DNA from: Candidatus Latescibacterota bacterium
Lineage (GTDB): Bacteria > Latescibacterota > UBA2968 > UBA8231
Length of the DNA: 64,000 nucleotides
Reading direction: 5' to 3'
Assembly: GCA_022820485.1 (NCBI GenBank)
Contig: JAJEFJ010000008.1
Location: 1 to 64,000, forward strand
Shown: in pieces, positions 49,353-57,459 of the stretch
Position numbering within the stretch: position 1 is the first letter of the stretch
Layout of the letters: the number at the start of each line of letters is the position of its first letter
Translations under genes and position numbers: made by a program
The notes under the pieces: generated by a model
Database searches by the model: none
Told to the model about the DNA's origin: nothing
Seen by the model: only the letters and a program-made list of their open reading frames with translations

Positions 49353-51257
49353 ATGACTTTGCGCTCGGCCGTGGTGGGGATTGTGGTCGTGATGGCCATT
49401 GTCATGGGGGCGCCCTATTCGATTTGGATGGTGCGCTCTTCGGAGATTACGTGGTCGTATTTTCCAACTAGCGCTGGTTTTTGCTTTGTGGTGGTTCTGC
49501 TGGCGAATGCGCTGGTGCGGTGGGTGCGGCCCGCGTGGGCGTTGCGGCCTGCCGAGTTGGCGATCATTGTGATTATGGGCTTGGCAGCGACCGGGATTCC
49601 GACCTTTATCGTCGGCACCCTGCTGGCGATTATTTCATCTCCGTACTACGGAGCCACCCCAGAAAACGATTGGGCGGGCAATATCCATCCTTATCTACCT
49701 GATTGGGTTGTACCCCGCGCCGACGGCGACGCCATGCGTTGGTTCTACGAGGGACTGCCCAAGGGACAAGCCCTGCCGTTTGACGTCTGGATCGGGCCGC
49801 TGTTTTGGCTGTTGAGCCTGATCCTGACCGTGTACTTCGCCTGCTTTTGCTTGGTGGTGATCTTTCGCCGCCAATGGGTCGAGCACGAGCGACTGGTCTT
49901 CCCCCTGATGGAGATGCCGAGGTTGTTGATCGACGACGACGGGCGGGCGATTGTGCGTTCCAAAGGGTTTTGGATCGGCGCGGCGATTCCGCTGGGAATG
50001 ATCCTGTTCAACATCATTGGCTCGTTCTACATCGGCTTTCCCAAAATCAACTTCAACCACGCCGTCAATCTGCAACTGAGCCGGGAGTTTCCCACCATCA
50101 GCCTGATGCTCTACTTCCCGGTGATCGGCTTTATGTATCTGGTCAGCACCAGCGTCTCGTTCAGCATCGTGTTCTTTTATCTGGTAGCCGTGGTGCAAGA
50201 GGGGATTACCAACCGCATTGGCTACGACGTGACGCGACCCGACGCTTTCGTTTGGGGGATGCAGTCGCTTTCCTGGCAGGCGTGGGGCGGATTTACGGCG
50301 ATGGTGCTGTTGAGCTTGTGGATGGCGCGAGGTCATTTAGTGGCGGTTGTGCGCCAAGCCTTGGGGGGACGACGGACCCTAGACGACAGCGAGGAAATGG
50401 TTTCGTATCGCACGGCGGTTTGCGGATTCATGGCCGCGTCGGTCTATATCCTCGGCTGGCTGTGGCGATCTGGGATGGATCTGCACATTGCCGCACTCTT
50501 TGTCTTTGGCGTGTTGGTCGCTTACTACGGCATCACGCGGCTGGTGGTGCAGGCCGGGGTTTATTTTTTGACGCCGCCGGTGGGTGCTCAGGCTTTTGCA
50601 CTGGCGATAACCGGCACGAGTATTGGTGGGCACAATTTGGTGGCGCTGGGGGTTTCCTATACTTGGTTCGGGGATGTGCAATCGCTTTTTATGCCAGCGG
50701 CGGCGCACGGTGCACGGCTCGGTGAATTGTACCGGGTTCGTCGGTCGATGGCCTTGGCGCTGGGCATTGCTGCGGTCGTGGGTTTCACTACCTGTCTCTA
50801 CTTCGTTCTCTCGCTGTGCTACAAATACGGCGCGGGCAATTTTGGCTCTTGGTACTTTATCGCCGGCGGTGGTGCCGGTGGCATGGCGTATAACGGAGTG
50901 ATCCGCCACTTCAACGATCCTTGGCCGACTGACTGGAACAAGCTATCGTACTTTGGGATTGGCATGGTGGCGTACTCGATTTTGGCCTTCCTCCAGTATC
51001 GCTTGCACTGGTGGCCGCTGCACCCGGTGGGCATTGCGGTAGCCCCGCTGTGGATGACCCGACTCATTGCGTTTTCGGTCTTGCTGGCGTGGGTGTCCAA
51101 GAGCGCGATTATGCGCTATGGCGGCATTGCGGCCTACCGTCAGGCGCGGCCGTTTTTTATGGGATTGATCGCCGGGTATTTTTTGGGGGTTGGGTTGTCG
51201 TATTTGGTGGATATTTTCTGGTTTATGGGCGAGGGGCACGCTTATTTTCACGGTTGA
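49353..51257 (+). CDS. Multi-span membrane protein (DUF6785-like)
   Basis: A 634-residue inner-membrane protein with about 14-16 spans (for example VVGIVVVMAIVMGAPYSIWM, LAIIVIMGLAATGIPTFIVG and FWLLSLILTVYFACFCLVVI). Recurrent features are WVEHERLVFPLMEMPRLLID after the sixth span, INFNHAVNLQLSREFP and TRPDAFVWGMQSLSWQAWGG. I recall them from DUF6785/DUF6784 proteins, which are common in Planctomycetes and candidate phyla and uncharacterised. Overall design resembles the protein at 43250, though the two are not close in sequence. It is divergent from the NHL pair. The M28/FtsX gene follows 64 bases later, and the two may share a transcript. Confidence 0.7.
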   Translation: MTLRSAVVGIVVVMAIVMGAPYSIWMVRSSEITWSYFPTSAGFCFVVVLLANALVRWVRPAWALRPAELAIIVIMGLAATGIPTFIVGTLLAIISSPYYGATPENDWAGNIHPYLPDWVVPRADGDAMRWFYEGLPKGQALPFDVWIGPLFWLLSLILTVYFACFCLVVIFRRQWVEHERLVFPLMEMPRLLIDDDGRAIVRSKGFWIGAAIPLGMILFNIIGSFYIGFPKINFNHAVNLQLSREFPTISLMLYFPVIGFMYLVSTSVSFSIVFFYLVAVVQEGITNRIGYDVTRPDAFVWGMQSLSWQAWGGFTAMVLLSLWMARGHLVAVVRQALGGRRTLDDSEEMVSYRTAVCGFMAASVYILGWLWRSGMDLHIAALFVFGVLVAYYGITRLVVQAGVYFLTPPVGAQAFALAITGTSIGGHNLVALGVSYTWFGDVQSLFMPAAAHGARLGELYRVRRSMALALGIAAVVGFTTCLYFVLSLCYKYGAGNFGSWYFIAGGGAGGMAYNGVIRHFNDPWPTDWNKLSYFGIGMVAYSILAFLQYRLHWWPLHPVGIAVAPLWMTRLIAFSVLLAWVSKSAIMRYGGIAAYRQARPFFMGLIAGYFLGVGLSYLVDIFWFMGEGHAYFHG

Positions 51258-51321
51258 ATCTCCCTCGCCGATACCCTATCTTGACAGCCGCTCGTCCCAT
51301 TCTATAGACAAAGCGGATTTC

Positions 51322-54300
51322 ATGGCCAAACCCAAATTACTCAATGCGTTCTTCTTGGTGTTCGCTGCTGCGATGATTGCGGTCGTCGGTTTCGGCGATC
51401 CGGGAGCAGTCAATCGCGCGGTAAACGACTTCTTCGGCTGGGCACCCAATCCGCCCGTCGAGGCGCGGATGGTGGATCCCGCACAAGCCGCGCAGCTTCG
51501 CGCCTTGGTCGCTGGCATTGACGAAGCGGACATTGCCGCTGAGATCGCGCACTTTGCCGCCTTCGGTTCGCGAGTGCCGGGTTATGCGGGGGAGCGGCAG
51601 GCCCGCGACTACGTGCGTCAGCGGTTTGAGGCGCTGGGGCTGGAGGACGTGCAGAGCGAGGCATTTAAGGTGGCCGTGCCCATAGATCGCGGCGGCGAGT
51701 TGGTGGTACAAGGCGGCGACAGCAAGCGGCTCTACAGCTTGTGGCCCAATGGCGTGCGCACGCCCTCGTTGGGGCCGGACGGCGTGCGTGGCCCTTTGAT
51801 CTACGGAGGCCAAGGCGAGCTCGAATCATTGGACGGCCAGCTCGTGGAGGGTAGCGTCGTGCTGTTGGACTTTGCCTGCGGCCAAAACTACCTCCACGCC
51901 GCATCGCTGGGAGCCAAGGCCATCGTCTTTTTCGACAATGGCGGCGTCAACCGCGAGCAGGCCGCGGACAAGTTTCTCAAGGTGCCGGTTGACATCCCGC
52001 GATTTTGGCTCGAACGGCAAGACGCGCTCGACTTGTTGGCGCGCCTGCAAGACGGGCCGATTGCCGTGCACCTGAATGCGCGGATGGATTGGGAAGGGGT
52101 GGAAGCGTACAACGTGTATGGCTACTTGCCCGGATCGCCAGAGATGCTGCCGGCCAAGAGCCGCGAAAAGCCGCAGGCGTGGAAGGACCAAACCATCGTC
52201 ATCCAAGCCTATTACGACGCCATCTCGGTCGTGCCGGCCCTCGCTCCCGGAGCGGAGAACGCGGCTGGGATCGTCGCTCTGCTCCAGCTAGTGGAACTGC
52301 TCAAAGAGTATCGCCCGAACTACTCGGTACTCTTTTTGGCAACCTCTGGTCACTTTGAGGGCCTGTCTGGGATCAACGATTTCCTCTACCGGCACAGCCG
52401 CCGCAGCGACTATTTTCGCGAGCGCATGAGCGCGGACGAGCGCATCGACTTCGACCTGATGCTATCGCTAGATCTGTCGAGCCACGCCGACCGCACGGCC
52501 AGCTTTGGCATGGGCACCTTCTACAATCCCAAGTGGCGCACTGACAACTACGTCAAATACATGTTGACGCCCTATTCCAAGCGACTGAGCCTCGCGGTCG
52601 AAGAGACCTTTGGCGACACCACGCGCCACTACGAGGGTATCGCCCCACCTAAGCGCACGTGGAAAAACTTCATGCCCATTCCGCTGGCCTTTGCCAGCGA
52701 GGCCGCGGCCTTCGTCGGTCAGAAGGCCCTCGCTCTCGCCACGGCCAATGACGCGCGCGAGCGGATCGACACGCCGCTCGACTTGCCGGAGGCGATGGAT
52801 GTGCAAAATCTCACTCGGCAGATCCAGACGCTCGCGGCCATGTTGGCGTGGGCTGGCCGAGACGCCGAACTGCTCAAGCCGACCAAGTTGGAGCTGGAAG
52901 ACTACGGCCACAGCTTGGCGGGCGCGATCTATTGGTTCGACCGCGATGTCAATTTTGCCGTGCCCAAGAAGCCGGTGCCGCAAGCGCTGGTGACCTATCA
53001 GCAGCTCGGTCCGAACTCGGTCGGCGGAGTCCGCACCTTGATCGCGCAAGAGGCCGACGACGCGGGCCGCTTCCGCTTTGACATCATGCGCAATAGGCTG
53101 GATAACGCCATCCGCGCGTACGAACTCGATCCCTACGGCGAAATCATCTCGGCGCCGGATATGGGCCAAGAGGGCGACGAGACGTACCCGACTGTGCATC
53201 CGTGGGGCTGGTGGGAAAACGAGATGCTGCAAGTGCTCTTCAAGTGCCGGGCGCTGAGTTTGTTTGAGACGGTTGACTCGCGCTACTTGTCGGTTTTGGA
53301 TCACGTCACCGTACTCGACGAGCGCGACGGCGTGCCGCAGTCGTGGGGAGCCGACTTTGTCGAAAGGCAGAGCAATGAGGAGGGCAAGGTAACGCTCGCC
53401 TCCGTGGTGTACGCCCAGCCCGGCACCCGGGTCAAAGCCTTAATGAGTACGAGCCTCTTCGGCGTGCGCTACCTGCTGAGCGGCGCACCCGCCGCATGGG
53501 TGGCCGAGCCGGTGCGCCCAGCCGAAGTGGATGAGCTGACGATGAAGCAGGCGCTCGGGCGCGGCTATCTCGTGGATCAAGGCGTGGTGTTGCGCCCTGG
53601 GTACGCGGCCGCGCGCGACATGTGGGTTCTCGACGATGTGCGGATCAAGCAGTTGGCGCGCTACGGGGTGCGCAACGACAAGTTCATGCGCCTGCACGAA
53701 GAGGCGCGCTTGGCCTTGTTGGAGGCCGAAGAGCACCTACAAGCGCGGCGCTACAGCGAGTTCAAGCGGGCCACGCGCAAGGCGTGGGGCCTTGAAGGGC
53801 GGGGCTACCCAGACATCAAATCGACTGCGGACGACACGGTCTATGGGGTGATCTTCTACTTCGCGCTGCTACTGCCGTTTTCGTTTTGCTGCGAGCGGCT
53901 GTTTTTCGGCTTTGCCGATATCCGCCGCCAAGTGGCAGGCGCGGCGTTTTTCTTTTTGGCGATCTTTCTCATCATGCGCTTTATCCACCCGGCCTTCAAG
54001 CTGAGTTCGTCGCCGTACATCATCTTTTTGGCCTTCGTCATCTTCGCCATCGGCGGCACGGCCCTGCTGATGATCTTAGGCCGCTTTACCCGCGCCGTCG
54101 GCCAGCGCAAGCGGGCCGCGGCTGGCGTCCACGAAGCGGACATTGGTCGCCTCAGTGCCACGGCCGCGGCTGCGTCGTTGGGGATTTCCAATCTCCGCAA
54201 GCGCAAGTTGCGCACCACACTGACGGTCGTCACGCTGACGCTTTTGACTTTTACGGCCCAGGCCTTCACCTCGGTGCAGAGCTATCTCAAGTTCTATCAA

Positions 54301-55929
54301 ATTCCCCGCCCGAATGTGCCTAGCTACGAGGGTGCTCTGCTGCGGGATCGCGGCTGGAAGGGCTTGCAGCTATCAGTGCTCGACTATGCGAAGAGCGCGT
54401 TTGGCGACCAAGCGCAGGTGCTGCCGAGATCGTGGATTACTTCCAAGGTCATTGGCGAGCGGGCCTATATCGACATTGAACACGAGCAGGCGCAGAAGAA
54501 GAGCTTTGCCTCGGCCCTTCTCGGGGTGACTCCAGGCGAGGGTGCGCTAATGGGGCTGGAAGAGTTGTTGGTAGGAGCGAAGAGCCGCTGGTTTGCGGCT
54601 GGTGAGCGCGACGTGTGCATCCTGCCGGTGGCTATGGGGGAGATCTTGGGCATTGGCCCGGAGGATGTGGGCACGGCCCAGATATGGCTGATGGGGCGCT
54701 CCTATCGGGTCATTGGCTTAATCGACGGCGAGGCCATCGACCATCTGCGCGATTTGGACAACGAGAGTCCGATGCCGGTAGATACGGTCGCCGAGGCCAA
54801 GAAGATGGAGCAAATGGCTGACTTGGACCCGCGCCTGATGGATACGACCGCGATTGAGACCTTTACCCATCTGATGGCCAACAACGTGGCGTTTTTGCCC
54901 TACCAGCAGGTAGCAGATTTGGGCGGGACGCTGCGCTCGATTGCCATTGCTGGCTTTGCCGACCGGGAGACTTTGCTCGCCGAGGTGGAGGAATTCGTGT
55001 CGCGGGTGGCCGTGCCGCTCTTTGTCGGGGCCGATGAGCGAGTGCGGGTGTACACATCCATGGGATCGGCGTCCTTGGCCGGGATTGGCAATCTCTTCGT
55101 GCCTTTGTTGATCGCCTCGCTGATCGTGCTCAACACTATGCTCGGGGCCGTGTACGAGCGCTCCGGCGAGATCGGGGTGTACTCGTCGGTGGGGCTGGCA
55201 CCGAGTCACATTGCCGCGCTCTTCATTGCCGAGGCCCTCGTGTTTGCCATTGTCGGCGCGGTGCTGGGCTATTTGGTAGGGCAGACGACGACTTTGCTGC
55301 TGGCGCACTACGCGCTGTTGGGCGGGATGTTCCTCAACTACTCGTCGCTGTCGGCGATTTTCTCGACCTTGGTGGTGATGGTGGTGGTGGTGCTCTCGAC
55401 GCTGTACCCAGCGCGCAAGGCCGCGGCCATGGCCGTGCCCGATGTGACGCGGCGCTGGGAGTTCCCTCCGCCCGACGGCGACGATTGGCGCTTTGACTTT
55501 CCTTTTACGCTGGGCAAGGGCGATGCTTTAGGCTCGTGCGCGTACCTGCACCGGGTGTTCTCGTCGTATGGCGAGGGGTCGGTGGGCGACTTTATGACCG
55601 AGGGCGTGGATTTCCACTTGGAGCAGGGCGGCGCGCAGCCGGTATATCTGCTGGAGCTGATGGTGTGGCTCGCGCCCTACGACTTGGGCGTGAGCCAGCG
55701 GGTGTTCCTGCGCACGTTGCCGACCGATGACATTCCGGGCATTTACCGCATCGAGATGCACTTGCAGCGCGTCAGCGGCGATGTGGTGAGCTGGCAGCGG
55801 CTCAACACCAGTTTCCTCAATGTGCTACGCAAGCGCTTTTTGGTCTGGCGGACGATCGCGCCCGAGGTGCGGGAGGAATATTTGATTGAGGGCGAGAAGT
55901 TGGCGCAGGGGACGGGGGTGGGGGTTTAG
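51322..55929 (+). CDS. Fusion of an M28-like (degenerate) peptidase domain with an FtsX-type permease
   Basis: A 1535-residue membrane protein. After an N-terminal span the periplasmic part (about residues 60-500) is M28/PA-like: AFGSRVPGYAGERQARDYVR, LLDFACGQNYLHAASLGAKA (PA subdomain), then VIQAYYDAISVVPALAPGAE and SVLFLATSGHFEGLSG. In active M28 enzymes these read aHyD, GAnDn and gEE; here the His is Tyr297 and the EE pair is HF, so metal binding is unlikely. Residues about 845-925 contain three spans, and about 1255-1375 the FtsX/MacB core (ASLIVLNTMLGAVYERSGEI, GVYSSVGLAPSHIAALFIAE) plus a final span. No ATPase gene is nearby. The start at 51322 avoids a long overlap with the previous gene, and the signal-like MAKPKLLNAFFLVFAAAMIA follows it. 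Confidence 0.75.
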   Translation: MAKPKLLNAFFLVFAAAMIAVVGFGDPGAVNRAVNDFFGWAPNPPVEARMVDPAQAAQLRALVAGIDEADIAAEIAHFAAFGSRVPGYAGERQARDYVRQRFEALGLEDVQSEAFKVAVPIDRGGELVVQGGDSKRLYSLWPNGVRTPSLGPDGVRGPLIYGGQGELESLDGQLVEGSVVLLDFACGQNYLHAASLGAKAIVFFDNGGVNREQAADKFLKVPVDIPRFWLERQDALDLLARLQDGPIAVHLNARMDWEGVEAYNVYGYLPGSPEMLPAKSREKPQAWKDQTIVIQAYYDAISVVPALAPGAENAAGIVALLQLVELLKEYRPNYSVLFLATSGHFEGLSGINDFLYRHSRRSDYFRERMSADERIDFDLMLSLDLSSHADRTASFGMGTFYNPKWRTDNYVKYMLTPYSKRLSLAVEETFGDTTRHYEGIAPPKRTWKNFMPIPLAFASEAAAFVGQKALALATANDARERIDTPLDLPEAMDVQNLTRQIQTLAAMLAWAGRDAELLKPTKLELEDYGHSLAGAIYWFDRDVNFAVPKKPVPQALVTYQQLGPNSVGGVRTLIAQEADDAGRFRFDIMRNRLDNAIRAYELDPYGEIISAPDMGQEGDETYPTVHPWGWWENEMLQVLFKCRALSLFETVDSRYLSVLDHVTVLDERDGVPQSWGADFVERQSNEEGKVTLASVVYAQPGTRVKALMSTSLFGVRYLLSGAPAAWVAEPVRPAEVDELTMKQALGRGYLVDQGVVLRPGYAAARDMWVLDDVRIKQLARYGVRNDKFMRLHEEARLALLEAEEHLQARRYSEFKRATRKAWGLEGRGYPDIKSTADDTVYGVIFYFALLLPFSFCCERLFFGFADIRRQVAGAAFFFLAIFLIMRFIHPAFKLSSSPYIIFLAFVIFAIGGTALLMILGRFTRAVGQRKRAAAGVHEADIGRLSATAAAASLGISNLRKRKLRTTLTVVTLTLLTFTAQAFTSVQSYLKFYQIPRPNVPSYEGALLRDRGWKGLQLSVLDYAKSAFGDQAQVLPRSWITSKVIGERAYIDIEHEQAQKKSFASALLGVTPGEGALMGLEELLVGAKSRWFAAGERDVCILPVAMGEILGIGPEDVGTAQIWLMGRSYRVIGLIDGEAIDHLRDLDNESPMPVDTVAEAKKMEQMADLDPRLMDTTAIETFTHLMANNVAFLPYQQVADLGGTLRSIAIAGFADRETLLAEVEEFVSRVAVPLFVGADERVRVYTSMGSASLAGIGNLFVPLLIASLIVLNTMLGAVYERSGEIGVYSSVGLAPSHIAALFIAEALVFAIVGAVLGYLVGQTTTLLLAHYALLGGMFLNYSSLSAIFSTLVVMVVVVLSTLYPARKAAAMAVPDVTRRWEFPPPDGDDWRFDFPFTLGKGDALGSCAYLHRVFSSYGEGSVGDFMTEGVDFHLEQGGAQPVYLLELMVWLAPYDLGVSQRVFLRTLPTDDIPGIYRIEMHLQRVSGDVVSWQRLNTSFLNVLRKRFLVWRTIAPEVREEYLIEGEKLAQGTGVGV

Positions 55930-56054
55930 CTAACCTGCAGGGCGGGGAGCAGGTAAGTCTTGCGGAAATGATCCTCGTGCTTAAAACCAAGGGTTTCTTG
56001 GATCTGTCGTCTGTTCATCCTATTAGCTAAAAGCTCATCCGTTCTATTCGTCAT
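55926..56054 (-). pseudogene. C-terminal remnant of an AlbA_2/winged-helix gene
   Basis: A 42-residue open frame (MTNRTDELLANRMNRRQIQE, then TLGFKHEDHFRKTYLLPALQ) that matches the C-terminal DNA-binding tail of the complete gene at 61401-62879 (GEMNRRQIQEALGLKNIEHV, RKTYLLPALQ). It breaks off where the intact copy continues into GLIEMTIPDKP. Its stop overlaps the stop of the M28/FtsX gene tail to tail. There is no ribosome-binding site. It is the left half of a duplicated or disrupted gene pair around the helicase island. Confidence 0.8.
55995..56018. repeat. 24-bp perfect direct repeat, left copy
   Basis: Identical, base for base, to 61584-61607 and in the same orientation, so the two copies flank the higB, higA-GHKL and helicase genes about 5.6 kb apart. 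Both lie in the MNRRQIQE codons of the AlbA_2-type tail. Sequence on either side diverges, so it is not simply a recent duplication of a longer piece. Confidence 0.85.
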
Positions 56055-56320
56055 AAAGGGCTAAAACGCTTAGTTGAAGAAAACAATCCTAGAGGCATTC
56101 CGCCGGAATTGATCAACAGGGTACGGGATATCTTAACGGCACTCATTTTGGCTGATTCTATAGATGATTTCATCAGTACCGCACCTTCTGGCTGGCGCGT
56201 ACATCCGCTTTCAGGGGCCGTAGAGATATATGGAGTATCTCAGTAAACAGGAGTTGGCGGATCACTTTTAGAGAAGCGGAAGGCGGTTTAACTTCTCTCG
56301 GCATGGAGGACTACCATTGA
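56034..56320 (+). pseudogene. HigB/RelE-type toxin gene, start-less and frameshifted
   Basis: Translated from 56034 the frame gives IRSIRHKGLKRLVEENNPRG, IPPELINRVRDILTALILAD, and GWRVHPLSGAVEIYGVSQ, then stops. Moving to the next frame at about 56222-56232 recovers IWSISVNRSWRITFREAEGG and LGMEDYH, the normal end. Together this is a HigB (RelE-superfamily mRNA interferase) of about 95 residues. The first codon is CTC where family members have ATG, and a TAA lies just before it. The TGA stop (56318-56320) shares one base with the antitoxin ATG at 56320, the classic higBA overlap. One frameshift and a lost start mean the toxin is dead, unless the shift is a sequencing error. Confidence 0.8.
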
Positions 56321-57288
56321 TGAATGATAAGCCCGTAAAAATCGGTATGAGACCTTCTCACCCGGGCGGCTTCATTCGCACAGAGATAATAGACGAACTT
56401 GGCTTGAGTAGAGCCGAAGCCGCCAAGGCGTTGAACGTGCGCCAAGCTAGACTGTCCGACTTGCTTGACGAGAAAGTGGCCCTATCGCCTGAAATGGCTC
56501 ATCGTGTCGAAAAAGTCTTTGGCATTAGCATGGACCTGCTTTTGCGAATGCAGACATGGCACGATGAGGTGGAGGTGTGTGAATGGCACGATGAGACTCT
56601 CGCTGAGTACGTGGAAGAGCGTCGGAACAAGACCCTTATTGTGTATCAGACGGAGCGTGAGCGTCTTAGAGAGGACTTCAATACTGAAGAAAGCGTACTT
56701 GCCGGCGGATACCGCTATCGCCAAGTATTCGAGGTTGTTCAGAACGCGGCGGATGCCATTCTAGAGGGTGCTGAGGAAGGGGATGTAGGTGCTGCCCGCA
56801 TTATTGTCCGTCTGATCGACTCTGAGCTTTATGTAGCAAATACAGGTGCGCCGTTGACCAAAGATGGCATTGTAGCCCTTTTAGGCGCACACTCATCTCC
56901 CAAACGAAAAAACCAGATCGGCCGCTTTGGCTTAGGCTTCAAATCCCTTTTGGCACTCAACGGAAAAATCGACCTATTCAGTCGATCTGTGTCAATTCGG
57001 TTCGACCCTTTATCCTGCCAACAAATGATTCGCAATAAACTCGGGTTGTCCCCGGATTATCTAGTACCGGGTCTAAGAATTGCCGAGGTTGTTTCGTTTG
57101 AAGACGAGGCACGGCAGGACCCTCAACTTGCAGAATTTGGTCAGTGGGCGACTACTGTTCTGCGTGCCCAGATCAACGATGCTGACATGAAGGACCGTCT
57201 CTATGAGGAGTTACAGAACTTTCCCCGCGAGTTTGTGCTATTTCTGCCTGTTGATGTTTCCCTTGAACTGAATTTTGGTCTTGAGTAA
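56320..57288 (+). CDS. HigA antitoxin domain fused to a GHKL ATPase domain (broken by an in-frame TAA)
   Basis: A 322-residue open frame. Residues about 8-85 are a HigA/VapI XRE domain: GMRPSHPGGFIRTEIIDELG, LSRAEAAKALNVRQARLSDL, ALSPEMAHRVEKVFGISMDL. Residues about 105-320 are a GHKL (Hsp90/sacsin-type) ATPase: the N box YRQVFEVVQNAADAI (Asn for Mg), the G1-like VANTGAPLTKDGIVALLG and the G2 GRFGLGFKSLLAL. The frame stops at TAA (57286-57288) after LELNFGLE. The next 57 codons in the same frame (TRRIKCERSNGTAVLHED, then EHSEKWLSIERIVPVTNE) carry on the domain directly, so one codon separates this part from the helicase part. HigA fused to an ATPase is not an arrangement I know from described toxin-antitoxin systems. 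Confidence 0.78.
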   Translation: MNDKPVKIGMRPSHPGGFIRTEIIDELGLSRAEAAKALNVRQARLSDLLDEKVALSPEMAHRVEKVFGISMDLLLRMQTWHDEVEVCEWHDETLAEYVEERRNKTLIVYQTERERLREDFNTEESVLAGGYRYRQVFEVVQNAADAILEGAEEGDVGAARIIVRLIDSELYVANTGAPLTKDGIVALLGAHSSPKRKNQIGRFGLGFKSLLALNGKIDLFSRSVSIRFDPLSCQQMIRNKLGLSPDYLVPGLRIAEVVSFEDEARQDPQLAEFGQWATTVLRAQINDADMKDRLYEELQNFPREFVLFLPVDVSLELNFGLE

Positions 57289-57459
57289 ACGCGGCGAATC
57301 AAGTGCGAGCGTTCTAACGGTACCGCAGTCCTGCATGAGGACGAACACTCAGAGAAATGGCTCTCCATCGAGCGTATTGTTCCTGTTACCAATGAGGCGG
57401 CAAAGGACGCGGGACGTCTTCACAGCAGACCCGAGGTACCACTAATATGGGCCGTTCCG

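Noticed and set aside
51258..51321. An earlier start for the M28/FtsX gene overlapping the membrane-protein gene
   Set aside because: The extended part is out-of-frame sequence of the preceding gene and lacks a signal peptide; the ATG at 51322 gives a normal one.
57286..57288. Programmed recoding of the TAA as an amino acid
   Set aside because: TAA is not used for Sec or Pyl, and no stimulatory structure is evident; decay or an error is simpler.
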